Shown here piece by piece: positions 7,898-16,720 of a stretch of DNA of 58,023 nt (position 1 is its first letter; every line of letters starts with the position of its first letter). Both the position numbers and the translations under genes were made by a program. The DNA lies in assembly GCA_019239975.1 (NCBI GenBank), contig JAFAZE010000045.1, forward strand, positions 1-58,023. Direction: 5' to 3'. The notes below the pieces were generated by a model that did not search any database, was not told where the DNA came from, and worked only from the letters and a program-made list of their open reading frames with translations. The stretch comes from Streptosporangiaceae bacterium. GTDB lineage: Bacteria; Actinomycetota; Actinomycetes; Streptosporangiales; Streptosporangiaceae.

Positions 7898-8598
7898 GCA
7901 CCTCCGTAAACGTAGCCCGCTACCACGTCGTCGACCGGGGCGGCGTCGCCGCGACCTCATGGGGCGTCCTTACGTTCACGTTTGCGGTGAACCTGGTAAT
8001 CTTCAGCCTCATCCCGGTCGGCAACGGCGGCGGCTACGCTCACGGGCGCTACTCGGGCGCGCTGGCCAGCCTGTACATCATGTTCTGCGTCATCGGGGCG
8101 ATAGCCATCTTCCGGTCGCTGCCGTTCGGGCTCACCCTCGGCGCCAGCCGGCGCTCCTACTACACCGGAACCGCGTTCCTGGCCGTGACCCTCTCCGCCG
8201 TCTACGGGCTGGCGCTGACCGCGATGCAGGCCATCGAGCGGGCCACCGGCGGCTGGGGCGTGGCCATGCACTTCTTCGTGGTGCCGTACATCCTCGCCGG
8301 GCCGTGGTACCTCACCTGGCTGACCTCGTTTGTGGGGCTGACCATGCTGTTCGTCTACGGCATGTGGTACGGGATCGTCTACCGGCGCTGGAACCTGGCC
8401 GGCGTGCTCACGTTCTGCGCCGCCCAGGTCACCGTGCTGCTCGCTGGGGCGCTTGTGATCACCTGGACCCACGCCTGGCCGGCCGTCGGCCGGTTCTTCA
8501 CCGGCCTGAGCGCGGCCGGCCTGACCGGCCTGCTGGCCGCGCTCACGGCGGCGCTGCTCGCGGGCGGCTACAGCACCGTGCGCCGGGCCACCGTCTAG
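7894..8598 (+). CDS. ABC transporter membrane subunit
   Basis: 234 aa with about six hydrophobic helices and no clear extracytoplasmic domain. It begins at ATG 7894, overlapping the ATPase stop, with GGAAAGGA upstream. Pairing with the YtrB-like ATPase implies that two copies of each form the transporter. No specific family motif was recognised beyond ABC-2-like topology; the function follows from context. Confidence 0.85.
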   Translation: MSTSVNVARYHVVDRGGVAATSWGVLTFTFAVNLVIFSLIPVGNGGGYAHGRYSGALASLYIMFCVIGAIAIFRSLPFGLTLGASRRSYYTGTAFLAVTLSAVYGLALTAMQAIERATGGWGVAMHFFVVPYILAGPWYLTWLTSFVGLTMLFVYGMWYGIVYRRWNLAGVLTFCAAQVTVLLAGALVITWTHAWPAVGRFFTGLSAAGLTGLLAALTAALLAGGYSTVRRATV

Positions 8599-8754
8599 AT
8601 TCCGCGAGCCTGCTCCGGTAAAGCCACCGCCCGTTCGGCAAATCTATCGCCGGTACTGCCGTCGGCGGGCTCCTCCGGGCCCGCATGCATGACCCCCCTG
8701 TCATCGCCCCGGGGGGGTGATGCATCATCGGGGCTGCCGGGGCATTGTCACCGC

Positions 8755-9630
8755 ATGACGCGTTTGGGGACCGCGTGGACGGCTGAGCATGTGCGGCATG
8801 TTGGCGAGATCTTCAGGCAGGGCCGGAATCCAGCCGCGCGCGTCTACGAAAGCATCGGGCCCGATTTCTTCCTGGCGCCCGCGCCTGGCTGGCTGAACCT
8901 GGGCCTGTGGGACGGAGACGGTGCTGGCTTGGCGGATGAGGCCGAGGCCGCGTGCCGCCGGCTGGTGGAGACGATCGCGTCGGCGCTGCCGCCGGGGGGC
9001 GTGATAGTCGATGTGGGGAACGGGCTTGGTGTCCAGGATCCGCTGATCGCGGAGCTGGTACGCCCGCGACGGCTGGTGGCGGTGAATATTACCGAACGGC
9101 AGCTGGTGGCCGGACGGCCCCGCCTGGCCGAGGCCTCCGCCGCACCGGTGGCAGGCGACGCCGCGCGGCTTCCGATCGCCGAGGGGGCCGCCGACGGCGT
9201 TATCAGCGTCGAGGCGGCGTTCCATTTCAGCTCCCGAAAAGCCTTCTTCGAGGAATGCCACAGGGTGCTGCGGCCTGGCGGCGTGGTGACCATGTCCGAC
9301 ATCTCCACCGAACGCCGGCCCCTGGGACCCGCCGAACTGCTGTCGGGGCTCACGCAGCTACGTGTGTTCGGGCTGCGCCTGACGGCGGCGATGACCGCGC
9401 GGCAGATCGCCGCCGCGGCGGCCGCGGCGGGCCTCGCCGACGTCCAGGTAACCTGGTGCGGCGACCGCGTGATCGCCCCGGCCCTGCGGCTCGCCTCGGC
9501 CCGGCTGTCCAGCGCCCCCGCCGCTCCGGCCGGGCACCTGGCCGTCGCCCGCCTGCTGCTGGCCCAGGTTGACCTGCTGTGGCGGCGCCACATCATCGAC
9601 TACATACTGCTCCGCGCGACGCGGCCGTGA
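8755..9630 (+). CDS. class I SAM-dependent methyltransferase
   Basis: 291 aa. Rossmann methyltransferase of the type-11 / SAM-dependent C- or O-methyltransferase kind: motif I VIVDVGNGLG at residues 83-92, motif II around LVAVNITERQ, motif III GVISVEAAFHF and post-motif RVLRPGGVVTMSDIS. The N-terminal segment (YESIGPDFFLAPAPGWLNLGLW) resembles small-molecule (polyketide/sterol type) methyltransferases. ATG 8755 has no Shine-Dalgarno; a CATTGT hexamer seven bases upstream could be the -10 of a leaderless message. It stands alone, so the substrate is unknown. Unusually, the glycine-rich loop reads VGNGLG rather than VGCGTG. Confidence 0.85.
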   Translation: MTRLGTAWTAEHVRHVGEIFRQGRNPAARVYESIGPDFFLAPAPGWLNLGLWDGDGAGLADEAEAACRRLVETIASALPPGGVIVDVGNGLGVQDPLIAELVRPRRLVAVNITERQLVAGRPRLAEASAAPVAGDAARLPIAEGAADGVISVEAAFHFSSRKAFFEECHRVLRPGGVVTMSDISTERRPLGPAELLSGLTQLRVFGLRLTAAMTARQIAAAAAAAGLADVQVTWCGDRVIAPALRLASARLSSAPAAPAGHLAVARLLLAQVDLLWRRHIIDYILLRATRP

Positions 9631-9751
9631 CACGGGCCGGGGGCCTTTGGTGCCGCCCGGTAAAGGGCCGTGTCGCGGCGGTGAGCGCCCCGATGAACGC
9701 ATTGCGCGGATGAGGACGGAACGAGGCGGCGCTCCCCCGCATCTAACCCTG

Positions 9752-9829
9752 GGATACCAAGAGTCTTCATGGAGGTTCCTGGAACCGGATACTCAGGAGT
9801 CTTCAAGGAGGCTCCTGGAGCGGCGATAC
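9752..9829 (+). repeat. two-copy 36-bp tandem repeat with internal dyads
   Basis: GAGTCTTCA recurs at 9761 and 9797, and GGATAC at 9752 and 9787. Each unit ends in a small dyad, GGTTCCTGGAACC at 9774-9786 and GCTCCTGGAGC at 9811-9821. A T-A pair in the first dyad is replaced by C-G in the second, so pairing is kept. It lies directly before the likely start of the lipoprotein gene, or in its N-terminal codons if translation begins at 9710. Confidence 0.6.
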
Positions 9830-9841
9830 GGATCGGGGGTT

Positions 9842-10981
9842 GTGGTGCATCCTGCTGGCACAGGCCGGAGGCGACGGCGGGGCGCGTGGCTGCTCCGGGC
9901 GGGCGTGGCGGTGACCGTCGCTGTCCTGGCGAGCTGCTCCGCCGTGCCCCGCCCGGCGGGCGGCGCCGCGAAGCCAGGTGTGCCCGTGGCCGCGCCGTTC
10001 TACGTCACCGTCGACAACGACGGAACCGCATCGGTCCATGACGCGGCCACCGGGAGGCTGACAGCACGGGTGCCGGCCGGTGCGGCCTGGAGCTGGGCCG
10101 GCGCGGCCGCCACGGCCGATCCCCGCGTGTTCTACCTTGCCGCGGGCAACGCGACCTTCTCGCGCCTGGTGCTCACCGGCGGCGGCCGGCTGCGGTCGCT
10201 CACCGAGGTCGGCGCCGTCGCCGGGGAGGCGGTCACCGACCCGGCGGAGGTTGCTGGCGGGAACAGCGGCCTGACCGGCATGGCCGTCGCGCCGGACGGC
10301 ACGATGATCGCCTTCGGGGTGCTCACCGGGCAGAGCAAAGGAGGGCCGGCCGGGCCCGCGCAGCTCGAGATCCTCAACCTGCGCAGCGGGCACTGGGCGG
10401 TGTATCGCGGCCCGTCGGCGACGGCCGAGCTGTCGGCCCTCTCCTGGGCGGCGGACGGCCGCCATCTGGGCTACCTGACCGAAGGGTCGGGCAACGGCAC
10501 CGACGGCGCCTGGATCCTCACGGCAGGCGCGGGCGGAGATCTGCTCGCCGCCTCACACCGGGTCACCCGCGCGGTGCCGGTCAACCTGAACGACGGGCCG
10601 TACCTGGACGGCGGCTGCGGCGGCATGGCGCTTTCCGGCACCGGCACCGGCGGCGCGCGGGACGTCTACAGGCTCGGCATGAACGTCGCGGGGCACAAGG
10701 GCTACCTCGACGTGACCGAGACCGACGCCGCCACGGGCGGGACCATCCGCACGGTCTTCCGGGATCCGCATGGGGTCCCGTCTGCCGTGCGGAACACCAA
10801 GACGGCGAGCTCGGTCAGCGTGGCGGCGCTGGAGCCCATGCGTCCGCTCCTCACGGGCGCGGGCACGGGCGCGACCCTGCTCGTCATCGACGGATACGGG
10901 CATATCTACCGCGTCGATGTGACGGACGGCCGCTCCGCCCTGATCACCACCGACGCGGCACCGCTGAGCGTGGCCTGGTGA
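9842..10981 (+). CDS. secreted lipoprotein, probable beta-propeller
   Basis: About 379 aa from GTG 9842 (GTG 9845 also possible; ATG 9710 would add 44 residues). A polyarginine stretch and a hydrophobic helix lead to a lipobox LASC with the lipidated Cys at residue 32, so the protein should be anchored on the outer face of the membrane. The mature part contains repeated strand patterns such as NDGTASVHDAATGRLTARV, GLTGMAVAPDGTMIAFGVLT and LSALSWAADGRHLGYLT, characteristic of WD40/TolB-like propeller blades. It is convergent with dprE1; the stops are three bases apart. No enzymatic motif was recognised. Confidence 0.75.
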   Translation: MVHPAGTGRRRRRGAWLLRAGVAVTVAVLASCSAVPRPAGGAAKPGVPVAAPFYVTVDNDGTASVHDAATGRLTARVPAGAAWSWAGAAATADPRVFYLAAGNATFSRLVLTGGGRLRSLTEVGAVAGEAVTDPAEVAGGNSGLTGMAVAPDGTMIAFGVLTGQSKGGPAGPAQLEILNLRSGHWAVYRGPSATAELSALSWAADGRHLGYLTEGSGNGTDGAWILTAGAGGDLLAASHRVTRAVPVNLNDGPYLDGGCGGMALSGTGTGGARDVYRLGMNVAGHKGYLDVTETDAATGGTIRTVFRDPHGVPSAVRNTKTASSVSVAALEPMRPLLTGAGTGATLLVIDGYGHIYRVDVTDGRSALITTDAAPLSVAW

Positions 10982-10984
10982 CGC

Positions 10985-12364
10985 CTACAGGCCCAGCCGC
11001 CTGGACAGATCGGAGGCGAGGATGCCGGCCGGGTCGAGCTCGGCGCGCAGCTTCGCGAACTCGGCCAGCCGCGGGTACATCTGCGCCAGCGTGCCCGGGG
11101 GAACCCGCGAGTCTTTGGCCAGGTAGACGCGGCCGCCTGCCTCCAGGACGAGCTCGTCGAGCGAGCCGAGCAGCCGGTCAAGGCCGGGGGTGCGCGCGGG
11201 GAAGTCGAGCGCCAGCGTCCAGCCGGGCACGGGGAACGACAGCAGCCCCGGGTCGCCCTGGCCGAACCGCTTGAGCACGGTCACGAACGACGGCGCGCGG
11301 GCCGCTGAGACGAGCTCGAACGACCGGCGCACGGCGGCCTCGGCACCGAAGGGCACGACGTACTGGTACTGCCGGAAGCCGCCGGGGCCGTAGACCCTGT
11401 TCCAGTTCATGACCGCGTCGAGCGGGTGGAAGAACGCCCCGATCGTCTGCAGCTCACCGTGGCGCGCCCGCGGCGCCTTGCGGTAATAGGCCTCGTTGGC
11501 CAGCGCCACCGTGTACCGGTTGATCAGGCCCGGCGGGAATCCGCCGGGGACGCCGAGCCGCGCCCCGGGCCGGAACGCGAACGGGTCGGTCTTTTCGGCT
11601 GCGGGCAGGTCCGCCGGGTCGGCGAAGTCGCCACTGGTTATCACCGACCGGCCGAGCCGGGCGCCCCTGGCCATGCTGTCGGACCACGCGACCGTGTAGC
11701 CGTAACTGCGGTCATGCTCGGCCAGCACCGCCATCGTCTCGTCGATGTCGGCGGTGCGCACCGTGTCCACCCGGACCCGCGAGGTGCCCACCCGCTTGAG
11801 CTGCACCGTGGCGCGCACGATGAGCCCGGTCAGGCCCATGCCCCCGGCGGTCGCCCAGAACAGCGACGGGTCATCCTGAGGGGTCACGGTGCGCAGCTCG
11901 CCGCCGGGCAGCACGATGTCCAGCGACCGTACGTGGGTGGCGAAGCTGCCCGCCACGTGGTGGTTCTTGCCGTGCACGTCGGCGGCGATCGCGCCGCCGA
12001 TCGTCACCTGCCTGGTGCCGGGGGAAACCGGCACGAACCAGCCTGCCGGCAGCCCGGCGACCATGAGCTGCTCGAGGCTGACGCCGGCCTCGCAGGTCGC
12101 AAGGCCGGTCGAGGCGTCCAGGCCGATGATCCGGCTGAGCCTCGCGGTCGAGATCACCACGCCGCCGCCGACCTGCGCGGCGTTGTTGTAGCTGCGGCCG
12201 AGGCCGCGGGCGATCACGTTGCGGTGCCCGGTCCCGGTTGCGGCCCGCAGCAGCTCGCTGGCGCTGGCGGCGGTGGGCGGCTCGGCCAGTTCGGCCGAGG
12301 AGGGCAGTATCCGGCCCCAGCCGGTGAGCCTGACGGTGCGGCCTGGCACGGTGCGGCTTGCCAT
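10985..12364 (-). CDS. dprE1: decaprenylphosphoryl-beta-D-ribose 2-oxidase DprE1
   Basis: 459 aa. FAD-dependent oxidase of the VAO family that, with DprE2, epimerises decaprenylphosphoryl ribose to arabinose for cell-wall arabinan. The FAD-binding segments are clear: IARGLGRSYNNAAQ, GTRQVTIGGAIAADVHGKNHH (His131 is the equivalent of mycobacterial His132) and TAGGMGLTG. The C-terminal substrate region contains RVYLAKDSR, with Lys417 equivalent to catalytic Lys418. The benzothiazinone-target cysteine (Cys387 in M. tuberculosis) lies in a GWNICVDFP-type motif, which here reads GWTLALDFP, giving Ala385. ATG 12364 was preferred to GTG 12370. No dprE2 is adjacent. The gene follows the sucrase/ferredoxin-like gene by 61 bases on the same strand. 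Confidence 0.9.
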   Translation of the reverse strand: MASRTVPGRTVRLTGWGRILPSSAELAEPPTAASASELLRAATGTGHRNVIARGLGRSYNNAAQVGGGVVISTARLSRIIGLDASTGLATCEAGVSLEQLMVAGLPAGWFVPVSPGTRQVTIGGAIAADVHGKNHHVAGSFATHVRSLDIVLPGGELRTVTPQDDPSLFWATAGGMGLTGLIVRATVQLKRVGTSRVRVDTVRTADIDETMAVLAEHDRSYGYTVAWSDSMARGARLGRSVITSGDFADPADLPAAEKTDPFAFRPGARLGVPGGFPPGLINRYTVALANEAYYRKAPRARHGELQTIGAFFHPLDAVMNWNRVYGPGGFRQYQYVVPFGAEAAVRRSFELVSAARAPSFVTVLKRFGQGDPGLLSFPVPGWTLALDFPARTPGLDRLLGSLDELVLEAGGRVYLAKDSRVPPGTLAQMYPRLAEFAKLRAELDPAGILASDLSRRLGL

Positions 12365-12425
12365 GGTCACTGGATACTACTCGCCGCGGGCCGGGGTCGC
12401 TGGCGCCGGTGCCCGGATGTGGGCG

Positions 12426-13364
12426 TCAGGCGACGGGCAGTGCCGGGGTGCTGCCGGCGGCCGGTACCGGCCTCAGGTGAACGAGATCTTTCAGCACGTA
12501 CGTGCTCGCGTTCGCGGTGCACTCGGGGCCGCAAGGATCAAGCGGCACCCGTTCGACGCGGATCAGGTAGCGCTCGCCGCCGGCGACGGCGACGGCCTCC
12601 GCGGCCTCCCCCGCCTCCGCGGCAGGGGCTTCGGCCACCGACTCGATCGTCACGGCGTCCACCGATGAGATGCCGGTGCGGGCGCGCAGGAAATGCTCGG
12701 CCGCCTGCGCCGGCCGGGTGAGCCCGGCCCGGCCGCGGTAGCGCTTCAGCCATACTTCCCCGCGCAGGTACCGTCCCGCAGCCACCAGGCCGTCGGCGAC
12801 GGCGAGATCGCCGTAGTACAGGCCGTGCGGAAGGCAGACCATGTTGGCCGAGTAGCTGTCGCCGCCGAGGTGGGTGGTCTCCCACACCGCGTCGCCGAAA
12901 CCGTCGTGCATCGCCCGCGCGAGCGGGCCGCCGAGCCGGGCGCAGCAGACGTTGTGCTTGCCGTTCGTGCAGACAAGGAAGATGCCGCGCGCCGGAGCGC
13001 CGAAGCGCGGGCGGATACCGGCGCCGACCGCGCCGAGGTCGAGCTCGTTCAGCATGGCGGGGTCGGCCAGTTCCCGGCCCTCGAGCCAGGCGCCGGGGCC
13101 GGACCACGCGGCATACACCTGAACCGGCGGGATCGGCCGCCGGCGCCCCGGACGCCGGATCAGCTGAACACGCACCGAGTGCTCCCTGGCACGGGTCAGC
13201 GCCCTGGCGGCCGGCGCCGCGAGTGCGCTCTCTTCGAGCGTGGGCCCCCAGGGTCCGGGATGCTCCATGAGCAGCCACGCCTGTGCCTTCGCTGTCGCGG
13301 TGGCGAGGCAGGGCCGCGCGCCGGTATGGCTGCCCGGGCAGTGGGCGCAGTGATCGGAATGCAA
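12426..13364 (-). CDS. sucrase/ferredoxin-like protein
   Basis: 312 aa. Member of the Suc_Fer-like family (PF06999), with a thioredoxin-like ferredoxin fold. The diagnostic segment FLVCTNGKHNVCCARLG is followed by WETTHLGGDSYSANMVCLPHGLYYG. The Cys and His residues in these two stretches are expected to hold a [2Fe-2S] cluster. The C-terminus has a second pair, CGPEC, which is not always present. Family members are soluble redox proteins of unclear partner. It lies between a 65-aa gene upstream (32 bases apart) and dprE1 downstream, all on the minus strand. Confidence 0.85.
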   Translation of the reverse strand: MHSDHCAHCPGSHTGARPCLATATAKAQAWLLMEHPGPWGPTLEESALAAPAARALTRAREHSVRVQLIRRPGRRRPIPPVQVYAAWSGPGAWLEGRELADPAMLNELDLGAVGAGIRPRFGAPARGIFLVCTNGKHNVCCARLGGPLARAMHDGFGDAVWETTHLGGDSYSANMVCLPHGLYYGDLAVADGLVAAGRYLRGEVWLKRYRGRAGLTRPAQAAEHFLRARTGISSVDAVTIESVAEAPAAEAGEAAEAVAVAGGERYLIRVERVPLDPCGPECTANASTYVLKDLVHLRPVPAAGSTPALPVA

Positions 13365-13396
13365 CGGAACCCCTATTCTGCGAGCGCGTTAACAGA

Positions 13397-13594
13397 TCAG
13401 CAGCAATCCGCGCGAACGACGATTCTTTTTAGCTCCTCCGTGACCTCGCCGCCGCCCGACTGTTCCGCGAGCATAAGCACCAGGCGGCGTACTTCGTCGT
13501 AGCTGCGCGCATAGCTCTGCGCGCGTGCCGCTGCCGGTCGCCGCGGAGCGTCGATGGGGTACTGGCGGCGCGACTCACTGACGGCCTCGTCCAC
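13397..13594 (-). CDS. small hypothetical protein
   Basis: 65 aa, charged and helical (SYARSYDEVRRLVLMLAEQSGGGEVTEELKRIVVRADCC), with a terminal Cys-Cys. It is supported by an AAAGGAG site eight bases before GTG 13594 and by tight spacing to the sucrase/ferredoxin-like gene on the same strand. No family was recognised. Two copies of the shared 15-bp motif lie 153 and 188 bases upstream. Confidence 0.6.
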   Translation of the reverse strand: MDEAVSESRRQYPIDAPRRPAAARAQSYARSYDEVRRLVLMLAEQSGGGEVTEELKRIVVRADCC

Positions 13595-13746
13595 CCGGAT
13601 GACTCCTTTGCTCGCGGCCTGGGATGCCCCGCCAGGCGCGGTTCCCCACGCCTGGTAACTGCAGCTCCACGACCCGAGCGTACATTCGCCAGGCTGCCTT
13701 CCCGGGCCAAATCCCCGGTTCAGGTATTACAGAAATCTGTCGTAGA

Positions 13747-13761
13747 TTACAAAAATATCAT
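13747..13761 (-). promoter_or_regulatory. copy A of shared 15-bp motif
   Basis: Minus strand ATGATATTTTTGTAA, identical to copy C at 21647-21661. It lies 153 bases upstream of GTG 13594. Confidence 0.6.
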
Positions 13762-13781
13762 CCAGGCGCGAGCGTCCATGC

Positions 13782-13796
13782 TTACAAAATTTTCAT
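13782..13796 (-). promoter_or_regulatory. copy B of shared 15-bp motif
   Basis: Minus strand ATGAAAATTTTGTAA, 35 bp from copy A. The DNA after it (CGTGATC, then CTGAGATCGCC, 13801-13821) also recurs after copy C. Confidence 0.6.
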
Positions 13797-13872
13797 CTAC
13801 CGTGATCTTCCTGAGATCGCCCTTCACCACTTGTACTCTGTCGCCAGAGATGGGCAGGTAATTGGCCGGGTG

Positions 13873-13891
13873 TTCGGTTAGGCGAATAACT
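13873..13891 (+). promoter_or_regulatory. possible IdeR/DtxR-like iron box
   Basis: TTCGGTTAGGCGAATAACT matches 12 of 19 positions of the DtxR/IdeR consensus, with the left half nearly perfect and the right half poor. It lies 110 bases before the Fe(3+)-binding lipoprotein gene, where an iron repressor would be expected. Confidence 0.35.
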
Positions 13892-14000
13892 CCGTTCCCC
13901 GGCCGGCATTACCCGCCCATCCAGCCTGGCAGCGGGATGCCCCATTCAGTAAAGGGTGCGGTAACCCTGCCCCAGCTATCCGGATGTGGAGGTCATAGTG

Positions 14001-15041
14001 ATGGTGAGAGCTGTTCGTATCGCGGGCCTGGCCGCATGCGGGGTGCTGGCAGGCTCGCTGGCGGCGTGCAGCGCGTCCGCATCCGCGGGCTCCGCCGGAG
14101 CCCCGCAGACGATCACGCTGTACAACGGCCAGCACGAGCAGACGACGCAGGCCCTGGTGGCGGCCTTCCAGAAGCAGACCGGCATAAACGTGACGATCCG
14201 CTCGGACGGCGAGGCGGTGGTGACCGCGCAGATCCTGCAGGAGGGCTCGCGCTCGCCGGCCGACGTGATCTACACCGAGAACTCTCCCCCGCTCGAGAAA
14301 CTCGCCGAACGTCAGATGCTCGCGCCGGTGAGCGCCGGCACGCTGGCGTCCGTCCCCGCTCGGTACGACTCCCCGGCCCGCGACTGGGTGGGCGTGTCGG
14401 CCAGGGTGACGGTGCTCGTGTACAACACGCGCGAACTCAGCCCGGCCCAGCTGCCCAGGTCGGCCCTTGACCTGGCCAGCCCGCGGTGGAAGGGCAGGTT
14501 CGGGTTCGCGCCGGCCGAGACGGACCTGCAGCCGGTCATCACATCGATCACCAGAGCCGACGGCCAGGCGGCGGCGCTCACATGGCTGAAGGGGCTCAAG
14601 GCCAACGCGGGGAGCAACCTGTACCCGGACAACGAGACCGTCATGGCAAAGGTCAACTCCGGGCAGGTACAGATAGCGCTGATCAACAACTACTACTGGT
14701 ACCGGCTGCGGCTGCAGGCCGGCGCGGCGGCCATGCATTCGGCGGTCGCTCACCTCGCCCCCGGAGACAGCGGCTATGTGCTGGACGTCTCCGGTGCCGG
14801 GGTGCTGGCCTCGAGCCAGCACAAGGCCGCGGCGCAGAAGTTCCTGGCGTTCCTGGTAAGCCCGGAGGGCCAGGAGATCATCGCGCATTCCGACAGCTAC
14901 GAGTACCCGCTCCGGCCGGGGGTGGCGGCGGCAGCCGCGCTGACCCCGCTCAGCCAGCTCAGCCCCGCATCGGACACCATCGCCGATCTCGGGGACGGCC
15001 TGCTCCCGCTCGGCCTGCTGCAGCAGGCCGAGCTTGGCTGA
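14001..15041 (+). CDS. Fe(3+) ABC transporter substrate-binding lipoprotein
   Basis: 346 aa. Type II periplasmic-binding-fold protein of the FbpA/FutA class, tethered to the membrane. The signal peptide ends in lipobox LAAC (Cys23). LYNGQH at residues 40-45 places a Tyr and His near the iron site, and NNYYWYRL gives the paired tyrosines Tyr231 and Tyr232 that chelate ferric iron in this family. ATG 14001 follows GGAGG by eight bases. It is the first gene of a three-gene iron importer, 11 bases before the permease start. An iron-box-like site lies upstream. Confidence 0.92.
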   Translation: MVRAVRIAGLAACGVLAGSLAACSASASAGSAGAPQTITLYNGQHEQTTQALVAAFQKQTGINVTIRSDGEAVVTAQILQEGSRSPADVIYTENSPPLEKLAERQMLAPVSAGTLASVPARYDSPARDWVGVSARVTVLVYNTRELSPAQLPRSALDLASPRWKGRFGFAPAETDLQPVITSITRADGQAAALTWLKGLKANAGSNLYPDNETVMAKVNSGQVQIALINNYYWYRLRLQAGAAAMHSAVAHLAPGDSGYVLDVSGAGVLASSQHKAAAQKFLAFLVSPEGQEIIAHSDSYEYPLRPGVAAAAALTPLSQLSPASDTIADLGDGLLPLGLLQQAELG

Positions 15042-15052
15042 CGGAGGCCGCC

Positions 15053-16720
15053 GTGCAATCGATGAACGGCTCGCCGCTCGCCACCGCGCCGAGCCCCGGC
15101 ACGCTGGCCCCCGGCACGCTGGCCCCCGGCGAGGGCGCCCCGGACGATGTGCGGCCCGCCGGCCCTCTCGGGCGGCGGGCGCCCTGGCCGCTGACCGCGT
15201 CGGTGGCGCTGGTCTGCGTGGCCCTGCTGCTTCCCGTGGCCTTCCTCATCTGGCAGGCGACGGGCACCGGATGGCCGCTGATCAGCCGGCTGCTGATGCG
15301 CAGGCTCACGCTGACGCTGCTGATCAACACGATCGAGCTCACCCTCGCGGTCACCACGTGCGCGGCCACGGTGGCGCTGGGCGCCGCCTGGTGCGTGGAG
15401 CGCACCAACCTGCCCGGGCGCCGCGTGTGGCGGGTGCTCGTGCTGCTTCCGCTTGCCATCCCGGACTTTGTCGTCGGGTACACGTGGTCGTCGCTGACCC
15501 CGGCCGTGCATGGGCTCACCGGAGCCGTCCTGGTGATGACGCTCGGCCTGTACCCCCTGGTCTACCTGCCCGTCGCCGCCGCGCTGCGGCGCGCCGACAG
15601 CACCCTGTACGAGGTCGCCCGCGGTCTCGGGTCCGGCCGGTTCACGGCGTTCCGGCGTGTGGTCCTGCCGCAGATAAGGCCCGCGCTGCTCGGCGGCTGC
15701 CTGCTGGTCACCCTGGCGCTGCTGGCCGAGTTCGGCGCGTTCGAGATCCTCCGGTTCCAGACGTTCACCACCGAGATCTTCACCGAATTCACCCTGGGCT
15801 TCAACGCGGCCGCCGCCAGCGCCCTGTCGCTGCTGCTCGTGCTGCTGAGCCTGCTGGCGCTCGGCGGCGAGCACATCGTGGGCCGCCGCGGCGCCGGCCG
15901 CGGCCCCGTCGCCAGCGCGCGCGTCCTGAGGGTGCACAGATACCGCCTCGGCTGGGCCACCGTCCCCGTCGTCGGCGGGTTCGCCGTGCTCACCGGGCTC
16001 AGCGTCGGCGTCCCGGTCAGCACCGTGGTCTACTGGCGCCTCCAGGCGCCGGACACCACGCTGCCTCCTATTCCCCTCGCCGGCGCCGCCGTGAACACGG
16101 TCGTCTACGCCGGGTCGGCCGCGATACTCGCCACGGTCGCCGCCTTCCCCGTCGCGCTGCTGTTCGTCCGGCACCCAGGCCGGCTGGCCACCGCCAGCGA
16201 ACGCATCGGCTATCTGTCTCAGGGACTGCCCGGCCTGGTGCTCGCACTGGCGCTTGTCTTCTTCGCGATCCACGCCGCCTATCCGCTCTACCAGACACCG
16301 GAGCTGCTGGTGATCACTTACGCGATCATGTTCTTCCCGCTCGCGCTGGTCAGCCTCCGCGCCAGCCTCGTCCAGGCACCGGCCCGGCTGGAGGAGACCG
16401 CCCGCTCGCTGGGCTGCCGGCCGGCGGCCGCGCTGAGACGCGTCACGCTCCCGCTGGTGGCACCGGGCATCGCGGCGAGCGCCGCCCTCGTGTTCCTCGC
16501 CGCCGTCGTGGAACTGACCGCGACCCTGGTACTGATCCCCACCGGTGCCAACACCCTGGCCACCGCCTTCTGGGCCTACCAGCAGAACTCTTCCTACGCG
16601 TCAGCCAGCCGGTACGCGATCGTGATCGTCGCCATCGCGGTCATCCCCGGCTGCCTGCTGCAGCACTGGTTCGATCGCGGCCCGGGCCGCGATCCTGGCA
16701 AATCACGGGAGCAGTCATGA
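15053..16720 (+). CDS. Fe(3+) ABC transporter permease (FbpB-like)
   Basis: 555 aa, about 12 membrane helices forming two tandem MetI-like permease domains. EAA-type loops lie at EVARGLGSGRFTAFRRVVLP (first half) and ETARSLGCRPAAALRRVTLP (second half), which dock the ATPase. GTG 15053 was chosen because GGAGG (15043-15047) lies five bases upstream; ATG 15062 is an alternative. A short Pro-rich cytoplasmic leader contains a duplicated GTLAP segment. The stop overlaps the ATG of the ATPase gene. Confidence 0.92.
   Translation: MQSMNGSPLATAPSPGTLAPGTLAPGEGAPDDVRPAGPLGRRAPWPLTASVALVCVALLLPVAFLIWQATGTGWPLISRLLMRRLTLTLLINTIELTLAVTTCAATVALGAAWCVERTNLPGRRVWRVLVLLPLAIPDFVVGYTWSSLTPAVHGLTGAVLVMTLGLYPLVYLPVAAALRRADSTLYEVARGLGSGRFTAFRRVVLPQIRPALLGGCLLVTLALLAEFGAFEILRFQTFTTEIFTEFTLGFNAAAASALSLLLVLLSLLALGGEHIVGRRGAGRGPVASARVLRVHRYRLGWATVPVVGGFAVLTGLSVGVPVSTVVYWRLQAPDTTLPPIPLAGAAVNTVVYAGSAAILATVAAFPVALLFVRHPGRLATASERIGYLSQGLPGLVLALALVFFAIHAAYPLYQTPELLVITYAIMFFPLALVSLRASLVQAPARLEETARSLGCRPAAALRRVTLPLVAPGIAASAALVFLAAVVELTATLVLIPTGANTLATAFWAYQQNSSYASASRYAIVIVAIAVIPGCLLQHWFDRGPGRDPGKSREQS

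Larger units (their letters stand above)
13595..14000. promoter_or_regulatory. divergent intergenic region with three regulatory elements
   Basis: No convincing gene. It holds two copies of the 15-bp motif (13747-13761, 13782-13796), a related TTACAGAAATCTG at 13727, an imperfect iron-box-like dyad (13873-13891) and the GGAGG of the iron-binding lipoprotein gene (13988-13992). The tract 13720-13820 is much more AT-rich than its surroundings. Confidence 0.6.

Noticed and set aside
8718..8732. Short palindrome GATGCATC before the methyltransferase gene
   Set aside because: Only a 4-bp-arm symmetry, common by chance; not enough to call an operator.
13624..13881. 85-codon plus-strand frame in the divergent regulatory region
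   Set aside because: Crosses the AT-rich motif cluster and iron-box-like site, has no Shine-Dalgarno and no recognisable protein.
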